Source: Opisthorchis felineus
Taxonomy: Eukaryota; Platyhelminthes; Trematoda; Opisthorchiida; Opisthorchiidae
Assembly: GCA_004794785.1 (NCBI GenBank)
Contig: SJOL01008829.1
Coordinates: 922,092 to 986,091, forward strand
DNA length: 64,000 nt
Direction: 5' to 3'
Position 1 is the first letter of the stretch; the number at the start of each line of letters is the position of its first letter. Shown in pieces: positions 1 to 26,650 of the stretch. The position numbers were made by a program, and so were the translations under genes. The notes under the pieces are model-generated. The model worked only from the letters and a program-made list of their open reading frames with translations. It searched no databases and had not been told where the DNA came from.

Positions 1-270
1 TCCTCACTGTGCCTGGTTGGAGACGCTGCAAGATATGGCTGCCAACCGATGTCAGTGGCGATCTTGTTGTCAGTTTCTATCCAGATTGCCTGAATGATTG
101 TCTGGAGGCGTAGGCATCTCGGAATGATTGTAGTAAGCTAGCACTAAGTCCCTTCCCCGTCCACCTTTAATCTTTCAAACACAATAAGGCTTTCAAATAA
201 CTCATGGTTGTACGGCAGTGAAGCATCGGTGTTGAACACTGATGTCATGCTGTCGATGATGATGATGATG
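1..270 (+). mobile_element. 3' end of an RTE-like non-LTR retrotransposon (copy A)
   Basis: The window opens inside the last codons of a retrotransposon ORF. Frame 2 reads a C-terminus with [15 protein letters not shown] and then [10 protein letters not shown], stopping at 95-97. About 140 nt of 3' untranslated sequence follows, ending in a (GAT)n-like tail at 253-270. The same C-terminus and 3' UTR recur at 3150-3462 and 42000-42335, so this is the family's 3' end. RTE-clade elements typically end in short tandem repeats; the clade assignment is by motif only. The element body lies outside the window. Confidence 0.75.
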
Positions 271-2060
271 TTCAGAAACATGACCTCACGCTTTGTGGGT
301 GCAAAGTGGATGCTAACGGACGGGATGATTTTAGCCAGTACATCCAAAGACACTTGCGCCTTCTCTTCGAAGATGAGAACGGTGTCGTCTGCATATTCCA
401 GATCGACAAAGTTTTCATCATCAGCTGTTTAAACATCAGGGTTTTGACTTATTATCTCGTCGATCACGAAATTAAATAGGACTGGAGAGAGTGGGTACCC
501 CCTGGAAGCTCCTGGAAAGCTTTCCGTATACTCACGCCCGGAAGTTCGAGAACTTATTATGTTCACAAAATTCCAGGGGTATTCCTTGCTTGGCAAGCGT
601 GCCCAAGCAAGCCCAGGAGAACAGACCGGTCAACCGAGTCGTATGCTCATTGGAAATCCAGGAATACTAGAATCGTGGGTCGCTTGTACGTATTACGTTG
701 TTCTAGTAGCTGACGGAGTGTGAAGATTTGGTCAACGTGACTCCGACCAGGCCAGAATCCCGCTTACTGCTCTCGAGTCAATGTTTCGCGAGCCACCATT
801 AGGCGACGAAGAAGTGACGCCAAGAGTATCGTTACAACAGGAGTCAAGCTGATTCCCTTGTGATTACTGCACTTAATACGAGCCCCTTTTTGATAATGAA
901 CACAATCACCGGTTCTCCCTATTTGTATGGGACAGTCTCCTTTTCCCAAATGCAGCAAGCAGATCAGACAAGTGTTGACTGAGGGCTTCACCCGCATCTT
1001 TGAACAATGCAGGCGGGAGGTCATTTAGACCACAAGCTCGGTGGCGCTTGAGAGGACATGTACATTTATAGACCTCCGAGGCCGTAGGAGGTTCCAGGTT
1101 CACCTTCCAGAGTTCTACACTAACTGTAAGATCCAAATGAGTGGCGGGGGTGGCCACAAGAACTGTTGTTTTATTCGAAGAATTCTGCCCAGTGGTCGAG
1201 GCGTTCTTTATTCAGGATGATCGCGCCACTTTGATTCTTGATGGCTTCGCTCACAGGTGGTTTCCGGGGACCGGTCGCGCTGATTAACTAAAATACTTTT
1301 CGGGCTTTCCTGCCTTTCTGGGCCTTTTCCATTTCCTTAGCCTTCCGTGTCCACCAGGCTTCACGGTTGGCGCGCATGCTCACTTTCACTTGGCGCCTGA
1401 TGATTCGTCAGGCCAAATTATGTTCGGGACCGGCGGGAACATTTATCCAATATTCGAGCAGTGCCACTCTCCTGTCTGATATCCAGTGCTTGGGTGGGCC
1501 CGGTAGCACCGTATCACAGACAAAAGTACCAACTCTGCAAAAATGTGGCGATGTCGTTCCAGCACGAACTCATATATGACGGTGGAGCAGTTGAAAGAGA
1601 TTCTTATAGATTCGTGTAACTTGGGGACCTGCCAGTCTCTCGGTTGCTAAGCGATTTGCCTGAACTTCACGCGGCCCTAGAAAATGAATAGAGAAGCAAC
1701 TCCAGACGAGCGGGTGGTCGGACACATGTGTTCCAAAACAGGTGACAGTCAGTTACTGATCCGCGATACGCTACCTGATGGCGTTGTGATCGTGGCTGGC
1801 ACGCTGTTTAAGGACGCCGTGTGGGACACTTGCTTCGCTGCTTGTGAGATAGTATCAAGAACTTATGCACATGTTGCCCTCTCAGCACCATTTTTCGAAA
1901 GTCGGGTGATCTGTCAGCTATTCTCAATTCGTGGTACCATCATACCTTGCAACTGAACAAGCTTCCGCTTATACTCACTCAAGTTGTTGTAATCTCTTTA
2001 AGGATCAAGTAGGGTGGGTAGGCGAAATCATCCCTTCTCTTTGCCCCATTGCCATCCACA
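271..2060 (-). mobile_element. Degenerate RTE-like retrotransposon (copy B), endonuclease-RT linker to RT
   Basis: Read on the minus strand from high to low coordinates, fragments in several frames match a trematode-type endonuclease/reverse transcriptase. They include a WWTRKAKEME-like linker near 1290-1360, RHRACGLNDLPPALFKD at the start of RT (906-1157), and EYADDTVLIFEEKAQ followed by SIHFAPTKREV (271-432). The YADD catalytic motif is intact, but stops and frameshifts break the reading frame, so the copy is dead. It abuts the tail of copy A at 270/271 and lacks its own 3' end. ORFs on the opposite strand here are shadows. Confidence 0.7.
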
Positions 2061-2529
2061 TATCCGTAGGCTCATTCGCGAAGGCTGACTAGTCCGCTCA
2101 GAGCCCACTGGCTTTGACTGCGATATCTACGGTTAACTTGGCCTCCACGGTCGCAGACACCTGGAAATTATTCTTGGACCCCCGACGCTCAGTTCATCTG
2201 GAAGTCTTCAACGTCCGAATACGGAAACAGGCGGGAAAACAGACTGCTGTTGCGTGTACACTGGACTCGCTTTCCGTTGATGTATGCTGTCTCTCTGAAA
2301 CGAGGCTTCAGATCCCCGGTACGGCTGTTGAACTGACCTCCCCATCAGCTTCATGTGGCTTCCGACCTCCTCCAGAAGCCGGGGTTGGGTTCGTTCCAAG
2401 TTACCGAGCTGAATAATCTCTGCTTGAATGGTTGTCCATTAATAGCCATCTATGTGCGGCTCGTTTGCAACGTCTGCGAGAGTATCCCATAAATCCGCCA
2501 ATGATCGCTGCCTGTTCATTGCTACAACA

Positions 2530-2541
2530 GACTGTAGCTCT
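2530..2541. repeat. Target-site duplication, left copy (gactgtagctct)
   Basis: This 12-bp sequence is repeated exactly at 2933-2944. It lies in the endonuclease ORF of copy C at the codons for the conserved CSS residues. Joining the flanks through one copy restores the expected protein order (DCSS then SD.K), so it marks the insertion point of the 391-bp element between the two copies. Confidence 0.8.
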
Positions 2542-2618
2542 CAAGAAATACACTCATTTGCAAATCAATTTGGTTTTGCGAGAGACTCACCTGGAACCCA
2601 GCTGAATCTCTCGTTTGT
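2542..2618. repeat. Terminal direct repeat 1 of the hammerhead element
   Basis: It starts caagaaatacactcattt and ends tcgtttgt. It differs from 2856-2932 at two positions (c/a near 2561, c/a near 2610). It begins directly after the left target duplication. Confidence 0.85.
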
Positions 2619-2753
2619 GATGTTTCCATGCAACTGAATGTGCTGCACCAGGCCGCCTCATGTTCCAGTTGCTACGATATTCGAGATGAGATATCGCGAT
2701 GCATGTGATTTTGCGCAATGTACTACTCATAAGGTTGGTGAAAATTCTTCGAC

Positions 2754-2798
2754 AGCCCACGACCGGTTTCGCCCATTTTGGGGCTCATCAGGCAGGCG
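2754..2798 (-). ncRNA. Hammerhead ribozyme (type I, short stem III)
   Basis: Minus-strand order: stem I 5' arm (GCCUGC, 2797-2792), conserved CUGAUGA (2791-2785), stem II GCCC/GGGC with a 6-nt loop (2784-2771), conserved GAAA (2770-2767), a 2-bp stem III with a 2-nt loop, and cleavage triplet GUC ending at 2761. The stem I 3' arm GUGGGC (2760-2755) gives 6 pairs including two wobbles. All core residues are present. A 2-bp stem III is unstable as a monomer. Such ribozymes are thought to work as dimers, and ACCGGU here is self-complementary. Confidence 0.72.
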
Positions 2799-2855
2799 CA
2801 GTCCCCGAGTTTTCGTCAACCTTATGTTCTACTTGAACCCAAATTGGACTGTTTT

Positions 2856-2932
2856 CAAGAAATACACTCATTTGAAAATCAATTTGGTTTTGCGAGAGAC
2901 TCACCTGGAACCCAGCTGAATCTATCGTTTGT
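2856..2932. repeat. Terminal direct repeat 2 of the hammerhead element
   Basis: Second 77-bp copy. It ends exactly where the right target-site duplication (2933-2944) starts. Confidence 0.85.
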
Positions 2933-3462
2933 GACTGTAGCTCTGATGTTCCCAAAGACTATTTTTACAACTTAAGCGTTTAATTATGGCGGGCTGAGAG
3001 CTCGGATATTCTAGTTGCCGAGGATATGAATGCGCAAATAGGTAGACTTAGGGTTGCTGAGGCTCGTTTGGGTGGTCGTCTTGGACTGTACTCGAGTCGC
3101 ACGAAGGACGATGAGCGCTTGTTGAAAGAGATTACGAAAAGTCCGGGTGGTGTCGATGCTACTCGCTTTCCAGGATGGGGACCACGTGATCCCCACTGCG
3201 TCTGGTTGGTGATGTTGCAAGATATGGCTGCTAATCGACGTCAATGGCATTCCTGTTGTCAGTTTCTGTTCAGATAGCCTGAGTGAGTGTCTGGAGGTGT
3301 ATGCTCCTCGGAATGATTGTGGTAGACTGGCACTAAGTCCCTTTCCCGTCGAATTTTCTTTTCTTCACAATTAGGCTTTCAAATAAATCATGGTTGTACG
3401 TCAGCGAAGCATCAGTGTTGAACACTGATATCATGCTGTCGATGATGATGATGATGATGAAG

Positions 3463-4430
3463 CCGCTAGGCCACACAGTTCTCCCCTCCTGCAAACTCAC
3501 TTCTAACACAGACAGACAACATTCAAACCATCTTTGATTGTGTAGTAGCTACAGTTTGGGCGTACAAACAGACAGATCAATTTCCTGTTTGTGAGACTTC
3601 TTTGCGGACGTCTCGATACGAACTACATAGAGGCGACTATCAACCGCTGTCCAGTCAAGCGAGAATCCTTCCGCCTGGTGAATTAGGACAATGCGAACCA
3701 CTGCACATCTTGCCGTTGCGGCCTCTGGATCGTCAGATGTTCGCAGCCTTAAGCGAGTGAAATGTGATTGGGAGGTTAGCTCAACCACTATGCTTGCATC
3801 TTGAATTTTTGTTTCTGATACACAGGAGACATAAATGTGAAGCGAGTCCATTGTGGGAGCGAGCGCAGCTTATCGTCCTGCTTGCCTCAGAGTGCAAAAA
3901 TTGAAAGCAGCCAGATAGTTCTGGCGTCGAAACTTGTGGATCGATTTCGAGCTGACAGGATGGCGCCGGATGACTCGCAGATGTTGCTTGCAAAAGCGAT
4001 GCAGGACAGACTGAGTCATCAATTTTAACCATTTTACCTACAAGGATAGAGTTATTAATGGGGTGGCGGGAGGGGGATAAAAAAGTATGTGAAAAAGGAA
4101 GAGGGATGCGTCAGCAGTAGCCTGTTTTTTGCTTACAGCCTTGCAGTATGAGGTCAGTAAGGTGACCCGGCTGATGACACCTCGCGTTGGCCGATGTGGC
4201 ATGAGAGTATTGTTAATTGTGGGTATCATGTACGTGGGCTGGGACACCGAGACAGAAGATCGACTTGGGTACTGGGCCAAAGCCTTCGGCTCAAAAGCCT
4301 GACCGTAATCAGCAGTATTTGGCGGGAAACGCTAATGCATTCGCATTTTTAAGAATAAGTCGCGATGCATATTCCAGCCTTCAACTTGGAGGGAAAGGAG
4401 ATTGTGTTGGTCAGACCCCTAACCATTGAC
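3463..4430 (-). mobile_element. RTE-like retrotransposon 5' part (copy D): 5' UTR and endonuclease start
   Basis: Read on the minus strand, 4330-4030 matches the 5' leader seen again at 32600-32830 (shared stretch around ggccgatgtggcatgaga). This is followed by endonuclease residues: CVSETKIQDAS near 3780-3820, then SLDWTAVDSRLYVVRIETSAKKSHKQEID near 3570-3670. The copy breaks off in the endonuclease near 3540. The left ~75 bp (3463-3540) is unassigned. It meets copy C tail to tail. Confidence 0.62.
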
Positions 4431-5041
4431 TAATCCAGAATGAGGGACTCTGCAAGTGTCGCTTAGACACCCCCCAGTATAACTCAACAGGTCAAGGAGA
4501 CACACAAACCATCACACCACATTAAGGTCCAGTCACTTAGTGACAGCGTGTTCACTTGCCGATCTCATTCCCTCGGATCCATATCGGCGCGATCCTCGAA
4601 CGTCACCACGCTAGTTTATAGATTGTGGCCGCGCGTCTGAAAAAAAGTCACCAGTACAGATGAGCTGTATCGCCGCCGTAGTCAGTTACATTTACTACGT
4701 ACGAACGTTTACAGTCACTTCGTTTCGAAGGATTTACTCCGCATACAATCAAATAAATTCAGGTGTAGCCAAATAGTGGAATAAACACTTGACACGCAAG
4801 TTTATGTTTTGGACTTGTTGACGGTAAGAAAACCACATCCTTTATAAAATAACTAGAGGGTGACTAACTAGAGAGTGACTTCGATCCATCACGTAGGCGT
4901 TCTCTGCAAAGAGGAATCGTTATACGTTTAACATATGCTCTCAGGGACCTGTCAAAACTGTGCAACATAAGTAACGGGTTCCATTCTTGCCAACCTGCTA
5001 ATAATTTCTTCATAATCGTTCACGCTTCACTCGTTTTGCAG
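4431..5041 (+). promoter_or_regulatory. Upstream region of the MELK gene, with a TATA-like box and a 15-bp tandem repeat
   Basis: No coding sequence or transposon match is seen. A TATA-like tttataaaat sits at 4841-4850. It is followed at once by two tandem 15-bp units (4851-4865 and 4866-4880, one mismatch). The stretch ends in a good splice acceptor (tcgttttgcag, AG at 5040-5041), so at least its 3' part is probably intron or outron. The promoter call is weak. Confidence 0.25.
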
Positions 5042-5048
5042 CTTTCCA

Positions 5049-22970
<17,922 letters not shown>

Positions 22971-23247
22971 CGTGTTCCTATCACTAGATTTTATTTCACA
23001 TCCCTATTTTTCCACAACAATTACCTTGCGATTCGATGCATAGATTTATCTTATTTATGCCAATTTGATAAGAGCTGTTGGACTTATTCAAAACTATGGG
23101 CAGGAAGCACCACGAACCGGTCCTTTGTGCCTGTTCCTTGGCCATCACAAATCGCGTTTCAAACATTCATGTCTGTCATCATCACCGTCATCGCCAGTTG
23201 CGTCAACACCTATGTGACAGCAGCGTTGCTTAAGGTTAACTAGTCTA

Positions 23248-23253
23248 AATAAA
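23248..23253 (+). terminator. Poly(A) signal AATAAA for MELK
   Basis: Canonical hexamer 278 nt after the MELK stop codon, giving a 3' UTR of about 300 nt. The position is plausible; transcripts were not available. Confidence 0.55.
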
Positions 23254-23269
23254 GTGCTACACAGACGAG

Positions 23270-24895
23270 GATAACAGAAAAAGGTCTAATACTTGTCTTC
23301 TACAAACGCCCAAAGTGCTCACACCTGCAAGCACAGGCAAACGCCATTGACATTTGGTATCGACCATTTCTTGGAACAAGCACAAGGTAGGTCACGTGGA
23401 CCCTCTTCTGGGGAGCAGAGAGCTCCTACGCGTATCATCATATGCATTCTCTTGCGCCATGCCACACGCCTCCTGGTTTTTCTCTTTGTGGCAAACACCT
23501 CCCTTCTGGACAGATCATAACGCGACATGGGCAGGGTATTACTGAGCCACCACCACTCGTAGTGTCAAATTCGACAAGTAAAGCACCCGGTGCCTTGCCA
23601 AATACTCACCTCGTTGCAAATTCGTCTGTGCCATTGAATTAATGAAGAATCACACCTGACTTCATAGGGGTTTTGATATATTTGGTATGTCAAGTCGTGT
23701 CAAGATTAATCTTCAAGTCGAGGACTGTCGTTAAACGCATTTCGTCACAAAGGTTCAGGCACGCCCCGGCCGTGAAATTAGATTCGAGTCAGTTCATCAA
23801 GAAACCGAATGATCACTGAACCACCTGACCACACCTCAACCATCTATGACGATAAGTCTGACTGCTTTTCACGTAAAGTCCCACTTGACATCTACGACGC
23901 ATCATCTGAATCCCTCGCGAATGAATCAACTTTTCTGATTTTTGAAGCTTCCAGTGGCGCATGAATTTTACCGCTGAAATGATATTTAGAAAACTACACA
24001 GTCAACCGACCAATAATTTCAGGAAGCATAGCCAAACGGCTTTTGGTCCAAGTGACATAATGGATCCAAAAAAATGAGCATTGGCTGACTCTGCTCCGAG
24101 TACATCGCACGGTTCAGTCGCCCTTCTGTTGTGTTGTAGTCGCCTTATGAAGGGTTTGACTGTCACCCATATAGGTGGACTGGAATTTATAACCGATATG
24201 TAAAAAACGTCATCTGCGAAAGTACTGTAAACCCACACTCCTGTAAATCCTCCATTTCACCCAGCGATCCTAATGTCCAGTAACCGAATAAAAAATTTTC
24301 AAGCGACGTACAAGACTTATCCAGCCTACAATTAAATAGATATCTCGTCGACCAGTTTCTTCGTCTGCCAAGAGCTCCACCAACCATTTAGTTTACTAAC
24401 TTGGCCTGACCTAGTCGTTTGGTTAAAAGTCAAGTATAGCCCAACAAGGAATTCACTATTTCCCAATTGTTGATCAGCAGCCAAAAGACCAGTATTCTCT
24501 CAATCCTCTCCATTGCCGGTTTCCACGAATAACTCGATGGTGTGAACAGAGTCGCACTGGCACCGGCACCGTCGTCGTGCGACCAAAGACTGCATCAGTG
24601 CTTTAAGGCTGGTTTGATATGCTCAAGTTTTGCACGTGTCGAAACAACATCGTCTCCCTATATTAGTTTGCAACATACGGAAAAAAGGCCGTATCAGTTC
24701 GGTATATTATGAGACTGATTTTGGAGCTTAGGTGCATGTGTATGTCGTTCAGTAATCTGTTGGTGAGGTCCGATATCTCAACTCGTTACGTCCCTATTTG
24801 ACATTTCCGAAACAGCATCAATGAGGCGGAATTAAGGCGGAGCATTCACTCGTCACCTCAATTCCCGTAGTTTTATCAGATGTTCTAGTGACTAA
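23270..24895. other. Intergenic, nothing recognised
   Basis: Downstream of MELK. Only short ORFs in all frames. No match to the repeat families in this window. Confidence 0.5.
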
Positions 24896-24898
24896 GGA

Positions 24899-25168
24899 GG
24901 CTGAATGGCCAGTTTCTCTGCTAGCGTATAGTAGTTGCGGATTCTTAGTGTCGGTTTCATGAACTATGGTTGGTAAAAGGATAATTAGCCGTTCAGCTGT
25001 AACACCCTTTTTATGCCTAGCTGTCATGCCGCCCTAAGGAAGGACGAGGGCTACGACACTGTCAGGTTGCCCACGCCTCGACAGGAACAGTTGAGATGCC
25101 CGAGTCGGGTTCGAACTACGGGTCACTAAGTTCAAGCCCTAATCACTTATCTATCTCGAGCTCGCTCA
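24899..25168 (-). mobile_element. tRNA-derived SINE, copy 2
   Basis: Same family and orientation as 8270-8537: body near 24905-24990 (gaatggcca, gttgcggattctt, gtttcat.aactatgg), tRNA-like head at the right. The B box AGTTCGAACCC (25117-25107) is better kept here than in copy 1. The A box is decayed. Confidence 0.72.
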
Positions 25169-25739
25169 CAGCCCAGTAAACTGATGTTTACGTTTAATTC
25201 TAGCGATGCAAGCTTAATTGCAATTCGATTGAACTACATTTCAACTTAACCATAATGGATTGTATCAAGGCGTAGCGGCGATGGTCTGGGTCACATACTA
25301 TATGCATATAAATGTATATATACCATATAAATGGCCCATGCGCCAAGGAACCTGAGAGCGACGTGTATGGAGAATGAAGAAGGCGAATACTCGGCAGAAA
25401 AGTCACTGTTAAAGTTATGGCTTTTTGTCCAACATAAAAACGAAGTACTGTAGAGAGTGATGGCAGAAATTGACGGCGTTTACGCTTCTGGTTGCGTTTC
25501 TGTGTTATGTCCGCAGACGTTACAGGCCGTGCAATGTTATGATCTAGTGGAACCCACCCATTTTAGGAATAGGTCATGCCTTCAGTGTTCCGAACAGAGT
25601 ACTGAAATTCGCAACATATATTATTCGACTCATACCTAATGAAATCATCTCCGGTCAATGGCGAAGATCTGTTCCTTGTTCTTGTGAAGAAACATAAATC
25701 ACTCAGGCATAATTTCAAGCGGGCTGTTTGTCAATGCCA

Positions 25740-26200
25740 TTCTTACAGTGTAACTTTGAGCTCATCAACCTAACCGTACACGTGGTCCAAAAAAACATTC
25801 CCCCTCACACCACAAATATTTTTAATGGGGTTCAGTTCCGGACTACGGTTCCTAATTGGTATGTTTTGGGACATTTACATCGATTCTGACAAATGGGCTG
25901 AATTGACTGATGGAGTATCATATTGGAATACGATGTCTTTAGTCCATGTAGCAAGAATGTGAGGACGCAGGAAGTTTCCGAGCGTACTGTAGCCACTTGT
26001 TTGCTGTTCACGACCTACGTTTTTGCTATCAGCAGCCGCAACTACTTAGCCAGCTCCGCTTTCTCACTACCCCTTGCAGTAGCACTTCAAACCGTTTGAA
26101 TCATTCCGTTTAATTTCTCATCACCGAATCAAACTGGGTTTCATCCTGGCCAATGATGCATAGCTGATATCTTAAACCTGAGATGGTTGAACAGTACCGT
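25740..26200 (-). mobile_element. Tc1-type DNA transposon relic (transposase DDE region)
   Basis: Minus-strand translation gives three DDE landmarks in order. GQDETQFDS (about 26110-26150) stands for the SDES(R/K)F motif. VFQYDTPSVNSAHLSE (about 25885-25930) stands for the QDNAPxH motif. RSPELNPIKNICGV (about 25805-25850) stands for SPDLNPIENLW. Stops occur between them, and the third catalytic acid is lysine (IEN to IKN), so the enzyme is dead. Terminal inverted repeats were not found. Confidence 0.68.
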
Positions 26201-26329
26201 CGAAAGTCGAAATAGTTACGGGGCGTTCGCTCACGGACATTGATTATGTGGGCTGTATTACTCTTCGATGGGACCTAATCAGAGACGGTACTTCTGGGTT
26301 CGAACTACATACGAAAACCCACTGTCCAG

Positions 26330-26650
26330 TTCTGATAGGAATATCAGATCAGTCAGATGGCTTTTGGATGAAACTCTCCCATAATAGACTAGCTGGTCAT
26401 GCTCCCTAGACTGCACATTTTGGGCGATGCACCTCGCATGTCGGAGCACCGTCTGCCCCACAGGGCTAATTTTGTCCTGCCCGTCGTTAGTCGAAGTGCC
26501 CTAAACGCGAGCAGCCCATGACCTGGAAACGGAGTGCTCAAACCCCGACCGCTGTGGACACCAGGATTCAACACACCAATGGGTAATGACAGTGACAGGT
26601 ATGACTCACTCTAACAGCCGGTGATGCTCCCGCATCTGTAGTCTAAACTG
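26330..26650 (+). mobile_element. RTE-like 3' fragment (second subfamily)
   Basis: Shifted frames match the C-terminal region at 15440-15790: GDAPRMSEHRLPHRANFVLP (form of GHVRRMPEDRLPRRA), then caacacaccaatgggtaatgac, the counterpart of the STHQWLVT codons. About 320 bp remain, heavily decayed. Confidence 0.6.

Larger units (their letters stand above)
2542..2932 (-). mobile_element. 391-bp hammerhead-ribozyme retroelement (retrozyme/PLE-like, non-autonomous)
   Basis: A compact insertion with terminal direct repeats of 77 bp (2542-2618 and 2856-2932, two mismatches) surrounds about 237 bp of internal sequence. It is flanked by 12-bp target-site duplications. The monomer period is 314 bp, so the insert amounts to about 1.25 tandem units. 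A hammerhead ribozyme core lies on the minus strand at 2754-2798. No ORF is present. Hammerhead motifs are established features of schistosome SINE-like repeats, Penelope-like elements and retrozymes. The short stem III here fits the Penelope/retrozyme type. Assigning it to one of those classes is inference. Confidence 0.72.
2110..3462 (+). mobile_element. Internally deleted RTE-like retrotransposon (copy C), split by a nested insertion
   Basis: Plus-strand translation gives the N-terminal part of an AP-type endonuclease: SVDVCCLSETRLQ near 2275-2320, then VSHKSANDRCLFIATTDCSS to 2541. The reading resumes at 2945 after a 391-bp insertion with SSDILVAEDMNAQIGRL. It then runs from the endonuclease straight into the ORF C-terminus (FPGWGPRDPHCVWLVMLQDM), so the whole RT domain is missing. 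The 3' UTR ends in a GATGAT tail at 3437-3462. Family, orientation and tail match copy A. Confidence 0.72.

Noticed and set aside
1684..1956. 90-codon plus-strand ORF
   Set aside because: It lies opposite the minus-strand endonuclease-RT linker of RTE copy B and has no motif of its own.
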